A program made the position numbers and the translations under genes. The notes below the pieces were generated by a model. That model ran no database searches, had not been told where the DNA came from, and saw nothing but the letters and a program-made list of their open reading frames with translations. Of a stretch of DNA of 64,000 bases, positions 16,901 through 25,416 are shown piece after piece. How positions within the stretch are numbered: position 1 is the first letter of the stretch; each line of letters begins with the position of its first letter. Source of the stretch: Bradyrhizobium macuxiense (GTDB lineage Bacteria; Pseudomonadota; Alphaproteobacteria; Rhizobiales; Xanthobacteraceae); contig NZ_VITY01000005.1 in NCBI RefSeq assembly GCF_007993935.1, positions 434,001-498,000 on the forward strand, given 5' to 3'.

Positions 16901-17353
16901 TCACACCCCCGTCGATGCGAGATGCACGGCATTCTCGATCCGCTGATAGCAGCCGCAGCGGCAGATATTGCCCGACATGGCTTCGCGGATCTGGTCGTGA
17001 TTGGGCTTCGGGTTCTGGTCCAAAAGCGCCGCGGCCTGCATGATCTGGCCGGCCTGGCAATAGCCGCACTGCGGAACATTGACCTGGCGCCACGCCTTCT
17101 GCACCGGATGGTCGCCGGTCGGGTGCAGCCCCTCGATGGTGGTGACTTCGCGGCCGGCCACGTCGGAGACCGAGGTGATGCAGGCGCGCACCGCCTCCTT
17201 GTCGATGATCACGGTGCAGGCGCCGCACAGCGCCTGGCCGCAGCCGAACTTGGTGCCGGTGAGGCCGGCTTCGTCACGCAGATACCAGAGCAGCGAAAGA
17301 TCCGGGTCGCCGTCCCAATTCTGTTCCTGGCCGTTGATTTTTAGTTTGATCAT
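16901..17353 (-). CDS. [2Fe-2S] subunit of molybdenum hydroxylase
   Basis: A 150-residue small subunit. The plant-ferredoxin-type cluster uses Cys38, Cys43, Cys46 (FGCGQALCGACTV) and Cys58; the second cluster uses Cys96, Cys99 (CGYCQAG) and Cys131, Cys133 (CRCGCY). It carries electrons from the molybdenum subunit encoded immediately downstream, with the two genes separated by one base and surely co-transcribed. The subunit has no signal of its own and would ride on the Tat signal of its partner, as in other members of this group. Confidence 0.92.
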   Translation of the reverse strand: MIKLKINGQEQNWDGDPDLSLLWYLRDEAGLTGTKFGCGQALCGACTVIIDKEAVRACITSVSDVAGREVTTIEGLHPTGDHPVQKAWRQVNVPQCGYCQAGQIMQAAALLDQNPKPNHDQIREAMSGNICRCGCYQRIENAVHLASTGV

Positions 17354-17433
17354 GGTCTGTCCTCGCTCTGCCTAAGCTATTGACCGGTTGCGGCGCGAGG
17401 TGCGGAACGTCTTCCATCGCCTGCGGCCGCGCT

Positions 17434-17472
17434 GATGTTTGTTTTTGCCAAGATGTTTGTGAAGATGTTGGT
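17434..17472. promoter_or_regulatory. Three direct repeats GATGTTTGT
   Basis: GATGTTTGT at 17434-17442 and 17452-17460 and GATGTTGGT at 17464-17472, 81 to 119 bp upstream of the iron-sulfur subunit start. Repeated words at this distance could bind an activator; no regulator is encoded beside them. Confidence 0.3.
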
Positions 17473-17825
17473 GAGCCAAATTGTCGTGCGCCAAGGTTCT
17501 GCGCTTTGTTCCAAGCACTCCTCTCGCTTCTCGAGCGCCTTGCCCGGCGCAGCATGGTGAAGGGCTGCGATGTTAGCAGAGCAAGGCGTCGCGTGACTTC
17601 ACAGGCAGGTGTTCTAGAGGCAGCTGTTTTGCATTTGCGGTTTGTCAAAAGCAGGGCCGTGTGCGACGCAGACATGACATCCGGAGGTGGCCGTCATGCA
17701 ATCGACGCGGCCGCATCGCTGTATCCGTGCGGATGCGACGCGCTGAGGCACCCGGGCTTGGCCCGTTTGGGACCCCGTCCACGCCGAAACCGCCGGCCCG
17801 GTCTGTAAAGCATGGATGACAAAAT

Positions 17826-17860
17826 CCCCGCCGCAATGCACAAGCCATCTTGCGGCGGGG
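17826..17860. terminator. Strong inverted repeat, possible terminator
   Basis: CCCCGCCGCAA (17826-17836) pairs perfectly with TTGCGGCGGGG (17850-17860). Minus-strand reading gives attttg after the stem; the plus strand gives ggatttc. It lies 30 bp before the tRNA gene, so it could insulate it. Confidence 0.5.
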
Positions 17861-17890
17861 GGATTTCAAGGCTATTGCCTGTCCCTCAAC

Positions 17891-17965
17891 GCTCCCTTCG
17901 TCTAGCGGTTAGGACGCGGCCCTCTCAAGGCTGAAACAGGGGTTCGATTCCCCTAGGGAGCGCCA
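17891..17965 (+). tRNA. tRNA-Glu (CTC)
   Basis: Cloverleaf is clear: acceptor GCTCCCT pairs with AGGGAGC, anticodon stem CGGCC/GGCTG encloses loop CTCTCAA with anticodon CTC at 17924-17926, and the T arm is CAGGGGTTCGATTCCCCTA. The discriminator is G and CCA is encoded (17963-17965). CTC reads the GAG codon, the dominant Glu codon in this GC-rich genome. Confidence 0.95.
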
Positions 17966-18110
17966 AAGCCGCGCCATTCCATAGCCTTGAGCCTTGTCCG
18001 AAGCGGCTTCGTCGCGGGAGCGTGATTTCGCGCGGGCTGTTTTGCACTCCGTGGAATCCCGGTCCCAATCAGGCGGGCAGACGCCCCTGCTTTCCGCTAT
18101 GATTGCAGCC

Positions 18111-20897
18111 ATGACGATCGGGATTACCGGACCCGAACGGAAGGCACCACGACAAAGTGGCGTGGTCAGGCTGATCCTTGCGACCATTGCCATTGTGATC
18201 TGCTTGATCCTGCTCGCGCTCGCGAGCGATTTCCTGGTCGACTGGCTGTGGTTTTCGTCGGTCGGCTATTTGCAAATCTTCTGGACAACCATCGGCGCCA
18301 AGGTTGCCACCTTTGCTGCGGCCTGGACGGGAACGGCCCTCATCCTCGGGGTGAACGGGTGTCTCGCGCTGCGTTTGGCCGGCAAGCGGTCGACACAGGT
18401 TGCCGCGGCGCCCGTCTGGCAGGTCGCGGGCAGCGCGCCGCCGGATCCGTTTGCGCAGTTGTTGGATCGACTGCCGTGGTCCGCGATCGTCGCAGGCGGG
18501 GCGGCCTTGCTCGCGCTGCTCGTCGCGGCGGCCGAAGTCGGCTATTGGGGCATCTTCCTGAGGTATCTCTATCAGGCGCCCTATGGCGCAGACGATCCGC
18601 TCTTCAACAAGGACCTCGGCTTCTACCTGTTCTCGCTGCCCGCCTATGTCCTGATCAAGAACTGGATCCTGCTCACCCTGGTCCTGGGCGCGGTGTTCGC
18701 CGCAGCGATCTATTGGGCTCGCGGCGATATCGAATACGACGTTCGTCACCGGTCGATGTCGCCCATGGCGATCGCCCACGGTTCGGCATTGCTCGGCCTT
18801 CTCTTCGCGGTGAAGGCCTGGTCCTACGCTCTCGACCGCTATCTGCTGCTCTACGGCGACAACGGCGTTGTGGTCGGCGCAAGCTACACCGATGTGCATG
18901 TGGGGTTGCCGGCTTTGTGGCTCATGATCGCCCTCTCGATCACCGCGGCGCTCGTCGTGTGGGCAAACCTGCGGGCGCGCGGCTACCGGCTTCCGGCGGC
19001 GGCAGTCGCGCTCGTTGCCATCGGCACCCTGGCATTGTCCGGCGTCGTCCCCGCGCTGTTCCGGCAATTCTTCGTCAAGCCAAGCGAGCTGGAGCTGGAG
19101 AAGCCCTACATCGAACGCAATATCGCGCTCACCCGGCAGGCGTACGATCTCGACAAGATCGTAGCCAAGCCCTTTGCCGCCGAACAGAAGCTTACCCTCA
19201 AGACGCTCGACGCCAACAAGGCGACAATCGATAATATCAGGCTGTGGGACTGGCTGCCCTTGTCGGATACCTACGCGCAGTTGCAGGAGATCCGCACCTA
19301 CTACAGATTCCACGATCTCGACGTTGACCGCTACTGGCTCGACGATTCCTACCAGAGTGTAATGCTCTCGGCGCGCGAGCTGCGCGCCTCGCTCCTGCCG
19401 CCAAATGCGCAGACATGGGTCAACCGCCACGTGCTGTTCACCCACGGCAATGGCGCGGTGATGAGCCCGGTCACCCGCAAGAGCACCGAGGGTCTGCCGC
19501 TGTTCTATTTGCGGGACATTCCGCCGGTTGCGGACGGAGGCCCCAGGATCGTCGAGCCGCGCATCTATTTCGGCGAGGAGAGCGACGACTACGTCATCGT
19601 CAAGGGAGGTGCGCCGGAGTTTGATTATCCGAAAGGCAAAGACAACGTCTATGCGGAGTATGAGGGTGCTGGCGGCATTCCGATCGGCTCAGTGGCGTGG
19701 CGAATGCTGTTCGCGTACTACTTCAACGATCCGAACCTTTTGCTCTCGAACTACATCACGCCGGAGAGCCGGATCATGATCTGGCGCAATATTCGGGAGC
19801 GGGTACCCGCGATCGCGCCGTTCCTCATGCTCGATCATGATCCCTATCTGGTTATCAGCGGCGGGCGGATGTTCTGGATACAGGACGCATATACGACGAG
19901 TTCCTATTTTCCGTCGGCGCCGCCCGTGCAGGATTTCGATCTCAACTACATCAGGAATTCGGTGAAGGTCATCATCGATGCCTATCACGGGACCGTCGAT
20001 TTCTATTTGATGGATCCCAAGGACCCGATTGCGGCGACCTACGCGCGCATCTTTCCGCACTTGTTCAAGCCGTTCGCGGCGATGCCCGCGGACTTGCAGA
20101 AGCACATTCGATATCCGGAGGACCTGTTCCTGATTCAGGCGCGGCTGTTCCAGACCTACCACATGGAGGCCGCCGAAGTGTTCTACAATCGCGAGGATCT
20201 CTGGCAATTCCCGCGCCAGCCGGGCAGCGGCGGCGGCACCTCGGTGATGAGCCCATATTACATCATCATGCGGCTGCCCGGCGAGGCGCGGGCCGAGTTC
20301 TTCCTCATGGTTCCCATGGTGCCGAGCCGCCGCGACAACATGATCGCGTGGCTGGCGGCGCGTTGCGATGCGCCCGACTACGGCAAGCTGATCGTGTACG
20401 AATTCCCGAAGGACAAGCTCGTCTACGGGCCGTTCCAGATCGAGGCGCGGATCAATCAGAACACGGAGATATCGCAACAGCTGACTCTGTGGAATCAGAT
20501 GGGCTCGCGGGTGATACGTGGGGCGAACCTGCTGGCTATACCGATCGAGAACTCGATCCTTTACGTATCGCCGCTCTATTTGCGCGCGGAGTACGGGCAT
20601 TTGCCGGAGCTGAAACGGGTGATCGCGGCCTATGGCGAACATGTGGTGATGAAGGAGACGCTCGGCGAGGCCTTGTCGGCTCTGTTCGTCGAGCCCGGCG
20701 CGGCGCGGCCGGTCCCGGGTGCGAATGAGGACATGCCTCTCACAGGCCCGTCGACGAGCCAGGCGAGGGAGGCGCTCGATCGCTACAATCGGGCCGTTGA
20801 ACGATTGCGGTCCGGCGACTGGAAGGGCTTTGGCACGCAGTTCGATGCAATGCGCGAGCTTTTGGAGGACATGAACCGACGTTCCTCCGGCCATTAG
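18111..20897 (+). CDS. UPF0182 family membrane protein
   Basis: A 928-residue protein with seven or so transmembrane helices in the first 320 residues and a long C-terminal domain. The family blocks DPLFNKDLGFYLFSLPAY, TYYRFHDLDVDRYW and YYFNDPNLLLSNYI are recognisable, as is the acidic tail before the Pro-rich linker. Members are widespread in actinobacteria, cyanobacteria and alphaproteobacteria and have no proven function. ATG at 18111 is chosen because it gives a short cytoplasmic N terminus; 18099 and a TTG at 17994 are in frame. The ribosome site is weak. Confidence 0.85.
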   Translation: MTIGITGPERKAPRQSGVVRLILATIAIVICLILLALASDFLVDWLWFSSVGYLQIFWTTIGAKVATFAAAWTGTALILGVNGCLALRLAGKRSTQVAAAPVWQVAGSAPPDPFAQLLDRLPWSAIVAGGAALLALLVAAAEVGYWGIFLRYLYQAPYGADDPLFNKDLGFYLFSLPAYVLIKNWILLTLVLGAVFAAAIYWARGDIEYDVRHRSMSPMAIAHGSALLGLLFAVKAWSYALDRYLLLYGDNGVVVGASYTDVHVGLPALWLMIALSITAALVVWANLRARGYRLPAAAVALVAIGTLALSGVVPALFRQFFVKPSELELEKPYIERNIALTRQAYDLDKIVAKPFAAEQKLTLKTLDANKATIDNIRLWDWLPLSDTYAQLQEIRTYYRFHDLDVDRYWLDDSYQSVMLSARELRASLLPPNAQTWVNRHVLFTHGNGAVMSPVTRKSTEGLPLFYLRDIPPVADGGPRIVEPRIYFGEESDDYVIVKGGAPEFDYPKGKDNVYAEYEGAGGIPIGSVAWRMLFAYYFNDPNLLLSNYITPESRIMIWRNIRERVPAIAPFLMLDHDPYLVISGGRMFWIQDAYTTSSYFPSAPPVQDFDLNYIRNSVKVIIDAYHGTVDFYLMDPKDPIAATYARIFPHLFKPFAAMPADLQKHIRYPEDLFLIQARLFQTYHMEAAEVFYNREDLWQFPRQPGSGGGTSVMSPYYIIMRLPGEARAEFFLMVPMVPSRRDNMIAWLAARCDAPDYGKLIVYEFPKDKLVYGPFQIEARINQNTEISQQLTLWNQMGSRVIRGANLLAIPIENSILYVSPLYLRAEYGHLPELKRVIAAYGEHVVMKETLGEALSALFVEPGAARPVPGANEDMPLTGPSTSQAREALDRYNRAVERLRSGDWKGFGTQFDAMRELLEDMNRRSSGH

Positions 20898-20957
20898 TGC
20901 TCCCGGCTCCTCAAGCCTGGTGCTGCCTCCGATTCGGAAAGGACGATCGCGGCGCCA

Positions 20958-22001
20958 TCATCCTGGCGAGCCGCTGGTTCCGGGCCGAACTCCCGATTCA
21001 AGCAGGCGCCGCCAGCGGGTGGGAGCAGCCCCGCTCCAGCGCTCGAAGGCCCGGCTGAAGTGGGCGGGGTCGTCATAACCGAGCATTGACGCAATTTCGC
21101 CGATCGAGCGGTCCTTCTGGCCCAGCAACCTCATTGCGCGTCGCTGCAGCGCGTTTCGCAGCAGGTCACGGTAGCTCAGTCCGGCTTCGCCGAGCCTGCG
21201 CTGCAATGTTCGCGGTGTGAGGCCCGAGCGGCTTCCGATGCTCGACAGGGTCGGACGGCGGCCGAGCAGCTCCAATTCGATCAGCACGGAGAGACGGCCC
21301 GGCAGGTCTTCCGGATCCGGCAGGTCGAAGATGCGTCCGAGCTCACTGGCGCGCAGCCCATCGCCCTCGCCGAGATTTGGATTGACGGCCGCCAGCAGCC
21401 GCCGATCGAACACGATCGCGCTGGCGGCGTTGCCACTAACCGTGTCGGTACACGTCAACGCGCCGATCGGACATCGCAGCCGGTTCGGCAGGTCGGCGAA
21501 GATGATCCGGCTCGGCAGCCAGCAGGCGCCGGCAAAATGCCTGACGACAGCGATCATGTACCAGATGGCGAGCATCTCGTTCTGCAGGCGCCCGTCGCGC
21601 GCAGGCTCGCTCAATTCATACGACCAATGAATTTCGCTGCCATGGCGGCGGACGACCAGCCGGGTGGCGTTCTGCAGCATGTGCGGCAGGCTCGTTCCGG
21701 CGCGGTGGATCGCCTCGAGCAAGGTCGGGGCCTGGGCCACCCACCGGCCGAAAATTCCGAGCCCCGCCATCGACGTCTGGCGGCCGAGCCGGACTGCAAA
21801 GACTTCGTCGTGCAATTCCCGCGAAGTCACCATCAACAGCCGGAAATGATCGCGCAGCGGCAGCAGCGCATCAGGCGCGTCGAGCAAACCGAGCGGAAGA
21901 TCGGCGCGGCGAAACACTCGCGCGATCGATCCACCGGCCGCGGTCACGACCTCCGCGATCGGACCAAGCGTGCTCGCACGTGTGTAACCAGTCTGGTGCA
22001 T
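20958..22001 (-). CDS. AraC-family regulator (arabinose-binding-like N domain)
   Basis: A 347-residue regulator. The N-terminal about 200 residues match the sensor domain of the AraC_binding_2/GadR-type group, and the C terminus has the double helix-turn-helix with SIGEIASMLGYDDPAHFSRAFERWSG in two pieces around 305-330. It is divergent from the exported DUF3047-like gene with 135 bp between starts, so that gene is its likely target. A short palindrome GCCAA-a-TTGGC (22014-22024) lies 13 bp upstream of its start and could be an autoregulatory site. Confidence 0.85.
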   Translation of the reverse strand: MHQTGYTRASTLGPIAEVVTAAGGSIARVFRRADLPLGLLDAPDALLPLRDHFRLLMVTSRELHDEVFAVRLGRQTSMAGLGIFGRWVAQAPTLLEAIHRAGTSLPHMLQNATRLVVRRHGSEIHWSYELSEPARDGRLQNEMLAIWYMIAVVRHFAGACWLPSRIIFADLPNRLRCPIGALTCTDTVSGNAASAIVFDRRLLAAVNPNLGEGDGLRASELGRIFDLPDPEDLPGRLSVLIELELLGRRPTLSSIGSRSGLTPRTLQRRLGEAGLSYRDLLRNALQRRAMRLLGQKDRSIGEIASMLGYDDPAHFSRAFERWSGAAPTRWRRLLESGVRPGTSGSPG

Positions 22002-22136
22002 CTGCCCTCACGCGCCAAATTGGCCGCCACATCGGCACATCATGGCAGGCTGAATTCGCGGCGAAAGCATAGCATTCGAAATCCCAGCGATGAACACGGC
22101 CGAACGCCGGCGACGAGCGGGACCAGGGAGGAATGC

Positions 22137-23366
22137 ATGTGCTTCGATTGTCTTGGTTTTGGCGTGTCGTCGCCGGCCGGCCGCATCGGGAAAATTTCCC
22201 GACGTGATGCGATGTTGCGCGCATCGGCGCTCGGTCTGGTGCTGCCTTTTGCCGGACCTGCGTTGCGCCCGGCGCAAGCGGCCGAGCAGGGCGGTCCGGC
22301 TGCAGCGGACCTGGTGAGCGGGATCAAGGATATCATCGCCAGGGCGAGTTCGCCGGAGGTTCTGGCCTCTAGGGTTTTCGAGATCAACGGCGCCGATCTG
22401 CCGTGGACCGATCTCGGTCTCGACGCGGCGCAGGGCCAACAGATGACGTTCCTCCTGGGCGGTCGCATGTGGCTGTCGCGCGAACACGATCTCTGGTTCG
22501 GTCCGGGCCTCGTCTTCCACGCGCGCACGCGCGGGCAGCTGCCGATCTACAATCCGATGCTCGATACAGGGACCATGACGGCCTCCCACGATGGACGGAT
22601 CGAGGTCGCGCGCTCGGCCGCGGAATGGGCCAATGAAGACGGCGTGCTGGCAACGCCGCAAGATATCTACAGGAAGGCGGATGTCAGGATCACCGGGATC
22701 GCTCTGCTGTGGCGCGGCGATGCCGCTGCGGGCGTCAGGAGCCTGCTGGCGCATGGCGACGTCGGCGGTGTGCTCAAGTCCGAACTCGCGCGTCTTCAGC
22801 GTGGCGGCAAGCTGCCGGCAGGCTGGTCGAACCTGCTCGGGTTCGGAGGTGGACAGGAGGTCTTCAGCCAGGGCGCCGACGGCGAGATCATCTGCGACAC
22901 CGCGGGCCATGTCAGCATCATAGAGCGGCCGCTGTCGCTTGCGTTGGCCTCCGGTCCGCGGCTCGCATGGCGCTGGAAAATCGACCAACTGCCAAGCGTC
23001 GTCGCGGAGGACCAGGCTGCGACCCACGACTATCTTTCGATCGGCGTGAAGTTCGAGGATGGCCAGGACCTGACTTACATCTGGAGCGAGCATTTGCCGG
23101 AAGGCAAGGTCTTCCGCTGCCCGTTGCCCGCCTGGAAAGCGATCGAGACCCACATGATCGTCCGTTCCGGGAAGGCGGACCTCGGAACCTGGCAAGCGCA
23201 GGAGCGCGACATCGCGGCAGACTACGCCGCCCATATCGGTGGCTCGGCGCAGGCGATCTCGAAGATCTGGCTGCTGGCCGTGGCGCCGTTTCAGCGCCGC
23301 CACGGCGCCTGTCGCTATGCCGATATCAAGGTCACCACCGGCGACAACGCCGTGCACAGGGTTTAG
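22137..23366 (+). CDS. Exported DUF3047-like protein
   Basis: A 409-residue protein with a twin-Arg type signal (ISRRDAMLRASALGLVLPF, ends near AQAA at 49). The C-terminal half contains LAWRWKIDQLPSVVAEDQ, then DLTYIWSE and IVRSG, the pattern of DUF3047 (a lectin-like beta fold). The middle part is less familiar. AGGGAGGA lies just before the ATG at 22137. It is divergent from the AraC regulator. No enzymatic activity is known for the family. Confidence 0.65.
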   Translation: MCFDCLGFGVSSPAGRIGKISRRDAMLRASALGLVLPFAGPALRPAQAAEQGGPAAADLVSGIKDIIARASSPEVLASRVFEINGADLPWTDLGLDAAQGQQMTFLLGGRMWLSREHDLWFGPGLVFHARTRGQLPIYNPMLDTGTMTASHDGRIEVARSAAEWANEDGVLATPQDIYRKADVRITGIALLWRGDAAAGVRSLLAHGDVGGVLKSELARLQRGGKLPAGWSNLLGFGGGQEVFSQGADGEIICDTAGHVSIIERPLSLALASGPRLAWRWKIDQLPSVVAEDQAATHDYLSIGVKFEDGQDLTYIWSEHLPEGKVFRCPLPAWKAIETHMIVRSGKADLGTWQAQERDIAADYAAHIGGSAQAISKIWLLAVAPFQRRHGACRYADIKVTTGDNAVHRV

Positions 23367-23381
23367 CGTGAGGAGGGAGCC

Positions 23382-24677
23382 TCACGCCGCGGCCAGCACC
23401 GGTTGCGCCGGCCGCCGCGTGATCAAGAGCGACAGCACGGCCGCGATGATGCCGGTCAGGCCCGCGATCATGAAGGCCTGCAGATAATCGCCCTGGCTTG
23501 AGCGCATGAAGCCGGCGAAGAACGCGGCGCAGGCGGCACCGAGCTGATGGCCGGCGACCACCCAGCCGAACACCAAGGGCGCGTTCTTGTCGCCGAAGGC
23601 TTCATTGGCGATGCGCACGGTCGGCGGCACGGTCGCGATCCAGTCGAGACCATAGAACACCGCGAACACCGACAGGCTGACCAGCGAGAAATCCGAATAG
23701 GGCAGGTAGATCAGCGACAGGCCGCGCAGCCCGTAATAGAAGAACAAGAGCTTGCGCGGATCGAACCGATCGGTGAGCCAGCCCGACAGCGTGGTGCCGA
23801 ACAGGTCGAAGAACCCCATCAGCGCGAGCAGGCCCGCCGCCTGCACCTCGACGATCCCGTGATCGCCGCAGAACGCGATCAGATGGGTGCCGACCAGGCC
23901 GTTGGTGGTGAAGCCGCAGATGAAGAAGGTGGCGAACAGGAACCAGAACGCCCGTGTCTGCGCGGCGCGCACGAGGTTGCTGATCGCGGCGACGAACGGA
24001 TTGCCTTGCGCCGGCGGCGCGACATGATCGTCATGTCGGCTTCCGAACGAGCGCAGGCCGATGGATGCGGGCCGCTCCGGCACCAGAAAATACACCAGCG
24101 GGATCAGCGCGGCGCAGCAGGCGGCGACCGTCAGCACCACCGGCTTCCAGCCGCCCCACGCCACCAGCGCCGCAAGACCCGGCATGAAGATCAGCGTGCC
24201 GGTCGCGGTCGACGCGGTCAGAAGCCCCATGACGAGGCCGCGATTGGTGGTGAACCAGCGATTGACGATGGTGGCGCCGAGCACGTTGGCGACCGCGCCC
24301 GAGCCGATGCCGGACAATAGCCCCCAGGTCAGGAACAGCTGCCATGGCGCGGTCATGAAATAGCTCGCGCCTGTCGATGCCGACATCAGCAGCAGCGCGC
24401 CCAGCACCGTGCGGCGGATGCCGAAGCGCTGCATCACCGCCGCGGCGAACGGCCCCGCGAGGCCGTAGAGGAAGATGCCGACCGCGGCGGACGAGGAGAT
24501 TACGCCGACATCCCAGCCGAACGCGCCTTGCAGCGGCAGCATCAGGACGCCCGGCGTCGCGCGCAAGCCTGCGGAGGCGAGCAGCGCCAGGAAGATCACG
24601 GCGACGACGACGAATGCGTAATTCTGGCCGAACGGGCGCCGGCGGACCGGAGCTTCTTGAAGGGCAGCGCTGGACAT
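23382..24677 (-). CDS. MFS transporter
   Basis: A 431-residue major-facilitator protein with twelve predicted helices, with an extended loop after helix 6 (ERPASIGLRSFGSRHDD). The loop 2-3 motif is GPFAAAVMQRFGIRRTV and its second-half echo is GTTLSGWLTDRFDPRKLL. This resembles oxalate/formate-antiporter-like transporters, but the solute is unknown; efflux is possible because it is controlled by a TetR regulator. The start at 24677 abuts an operator arm, which leaves no room for a normal ribosome site except taag within that arm. Convergent 3' end with the DUF3047 gene. Confidence 0.88.
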   Translation of the reverse strand: MSSAALQEAPVRRRPFGQNYAFVVVAVIFLALLASAGLRATPGVLMLPLQGAFGWDVGVISSSAAVGIFLYGLAGPFAAAVMQRFGIRRTVLGALLLMSASTGASYFMTAPWQLFLTWGLLSGIGSGAVANVLGATIVNRWFTTNRGLVMGLLTASTATGTLIFMPGLAALVAWGGWKPVVLTVAACCAALIPLVYFLVPERPASIGLRSFGSRHDDHVAPPAQGNPFVAAISNLVRAAQTRAFWFLFATFFICGFTTNGLVGTHLIAFCGDHGIVEVQAAGLLALMGFFDLFGTTLSGWLTDRFDPRKLLFFYYGLRGLSLIYLPYSDFSLVSLSVFAVFYGLDWIATVPPTVRIANEAFGDKNAPLVFGWVVAGHQLGAACAAFFAGFMRSSQGDYLQAFMIAGLTGIIAAVLSLLITRRPAQPVLAAA

Positions 24678-24731
24678 GTTACTTACCGGTACGTGTTGCG
24701 ATGCCGGTGTGTATACGTACCGGTCAGTAAC
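24678..24731. promoter_or_regulatory. Double TetR operator
   Basis: GTTACTTACCGGTACGT (24678-24694) and ACGTACCGGTCAGTAAC (24715-24731) are inverted copies, 16 of 17 positions matching, with 20 bp between them. Each arm is itself centred on the palindrome TACCGGTA or ACCGGT. They lie between divergent MFS and tetR genes; one arm sits in the spacer of the MFS promoter and the other touches the MFS start codon. Confidence 0.8.
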
Positions 24732-24739
24732 ATTGTCAA
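24710..24739 (-). promoter_or_regulatory. Sigma-70 promoter of the MFS gene
   Basis: Minus strand: -35 TTGACA (24739-24734), 18-bp spacer, -10 TATACA (24715-24710). The right operator arm occupies the spacer, so repressor binding would block RNA polymerase. Confidence 0.7.
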
Positions 24740-24771
24740 GAGGGTCGCGGGAAGGATCCGAAAGGAGCGTC

Positions 24772-25368
24772 ATGAAGAAAGCCGTCGAACCGTCAGCGGA
24801 GCGCCCCTTGCGCGCCGCCGACCGGATCCGCGCCTCCGCCAGCGAGCTGTTCTATCGCGAGGGCATCCGCGCCGTCGGCGTCGACGAGGTGGTCGAGCGC
24901 GCCGGCGTCACCAAGCCGAGCCTCTATCGCAGCTTCGCCTCCAAGGACGATCTCGCCGCCGCCTATATGCGCGACTATGACCTCGATTTCTGGGAGAAGT
25001 TCGAGAATCCCGGCGGCAAATCCTACAGCGATCCGCGCGAGCACGTGCTGGCCTATATCCGCGTGCTCTCGACGCGCGCGGTGCGCGAGGGTTATCGCGG
25101 CTGCGGCCTCAGCAACGCAACGATCGAATATCCGGCGCGCGACAATCCAGCGCGGCAGGTCGCCGAAGCGCACAAGAAGCTGTTCCGCAAGCGCCTGCGC
25201 GAGCTCGCAAGCAACATGGGCGCGCGTCACCCCGCCGTGCTCGGCGACGCGCTGCTGCTGCTGATCGAAGGCATCTACAGCACCGGTCAGCAGTCCGAAG
25301 ACGGGCCGGCGCAATCCGCGCTCACGGTGGCGAAGATGTTGATCGATGCGAGCGTTGCGAAGGGGTGA
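24772..25368 (+). CDS. TetR-family repressor
   Basis: A 198-residue regulator. The N-terminal helix-turn-helix is typical (IRAVGVDEVVERAGVTKPSLYRSFASKDDLAAAY). AGGAG is 5 nt before the ATG. It is divergent from the MFS gene and the paired operators between them make it the likely repressor of both. The last 33 codons are closely matched by a decayed fragment at 28136-28237, so a paralogue once existed 3 kb away. Confidence 0.92.
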   Translation: MKKAVEPSAERPLRAADRIRASASELFYREGIRAVGVDEVVERAGVTKPSLYRSFASKDDLAAAYMRDYDLDFWEKFENPGGKSYSDPREHVLAYIRVLSTRAVREGYRGCGLSNATIEYPARDNPARQVAEAHKKLFRKRLRELASNMGARHPAVLGDALLLLIEGIYSTGQQSEDGPAQSALTVAKMLIDASVAKG

Positions 25369-25416
25369 TGCTCGTAGCGAGCGGCAAATGCTCGTAAGCG
25401 AGCCGCTTGAGGCAGT

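Larger units (their letters stand above)
17354..17890. other. Intergenic region before the molybdenum hydroxylase operon
   Basis: These 537 bp contain no convincing gene. Open frames in several phases have Cys/Arg-rich translations with no domain. They hold the direct repeats at 17434-17472 and a strong inverted repeat at 17826-17860. Confidence 0.5.

Noticed and set aside
17380..17808. A 142-codon open frame before the tRNA gene
   Set aside because: It has no ribosome site or recognisable domain, and its composition (Cys, Arg, Ala) is typical of non-coding GC-rich sequence.
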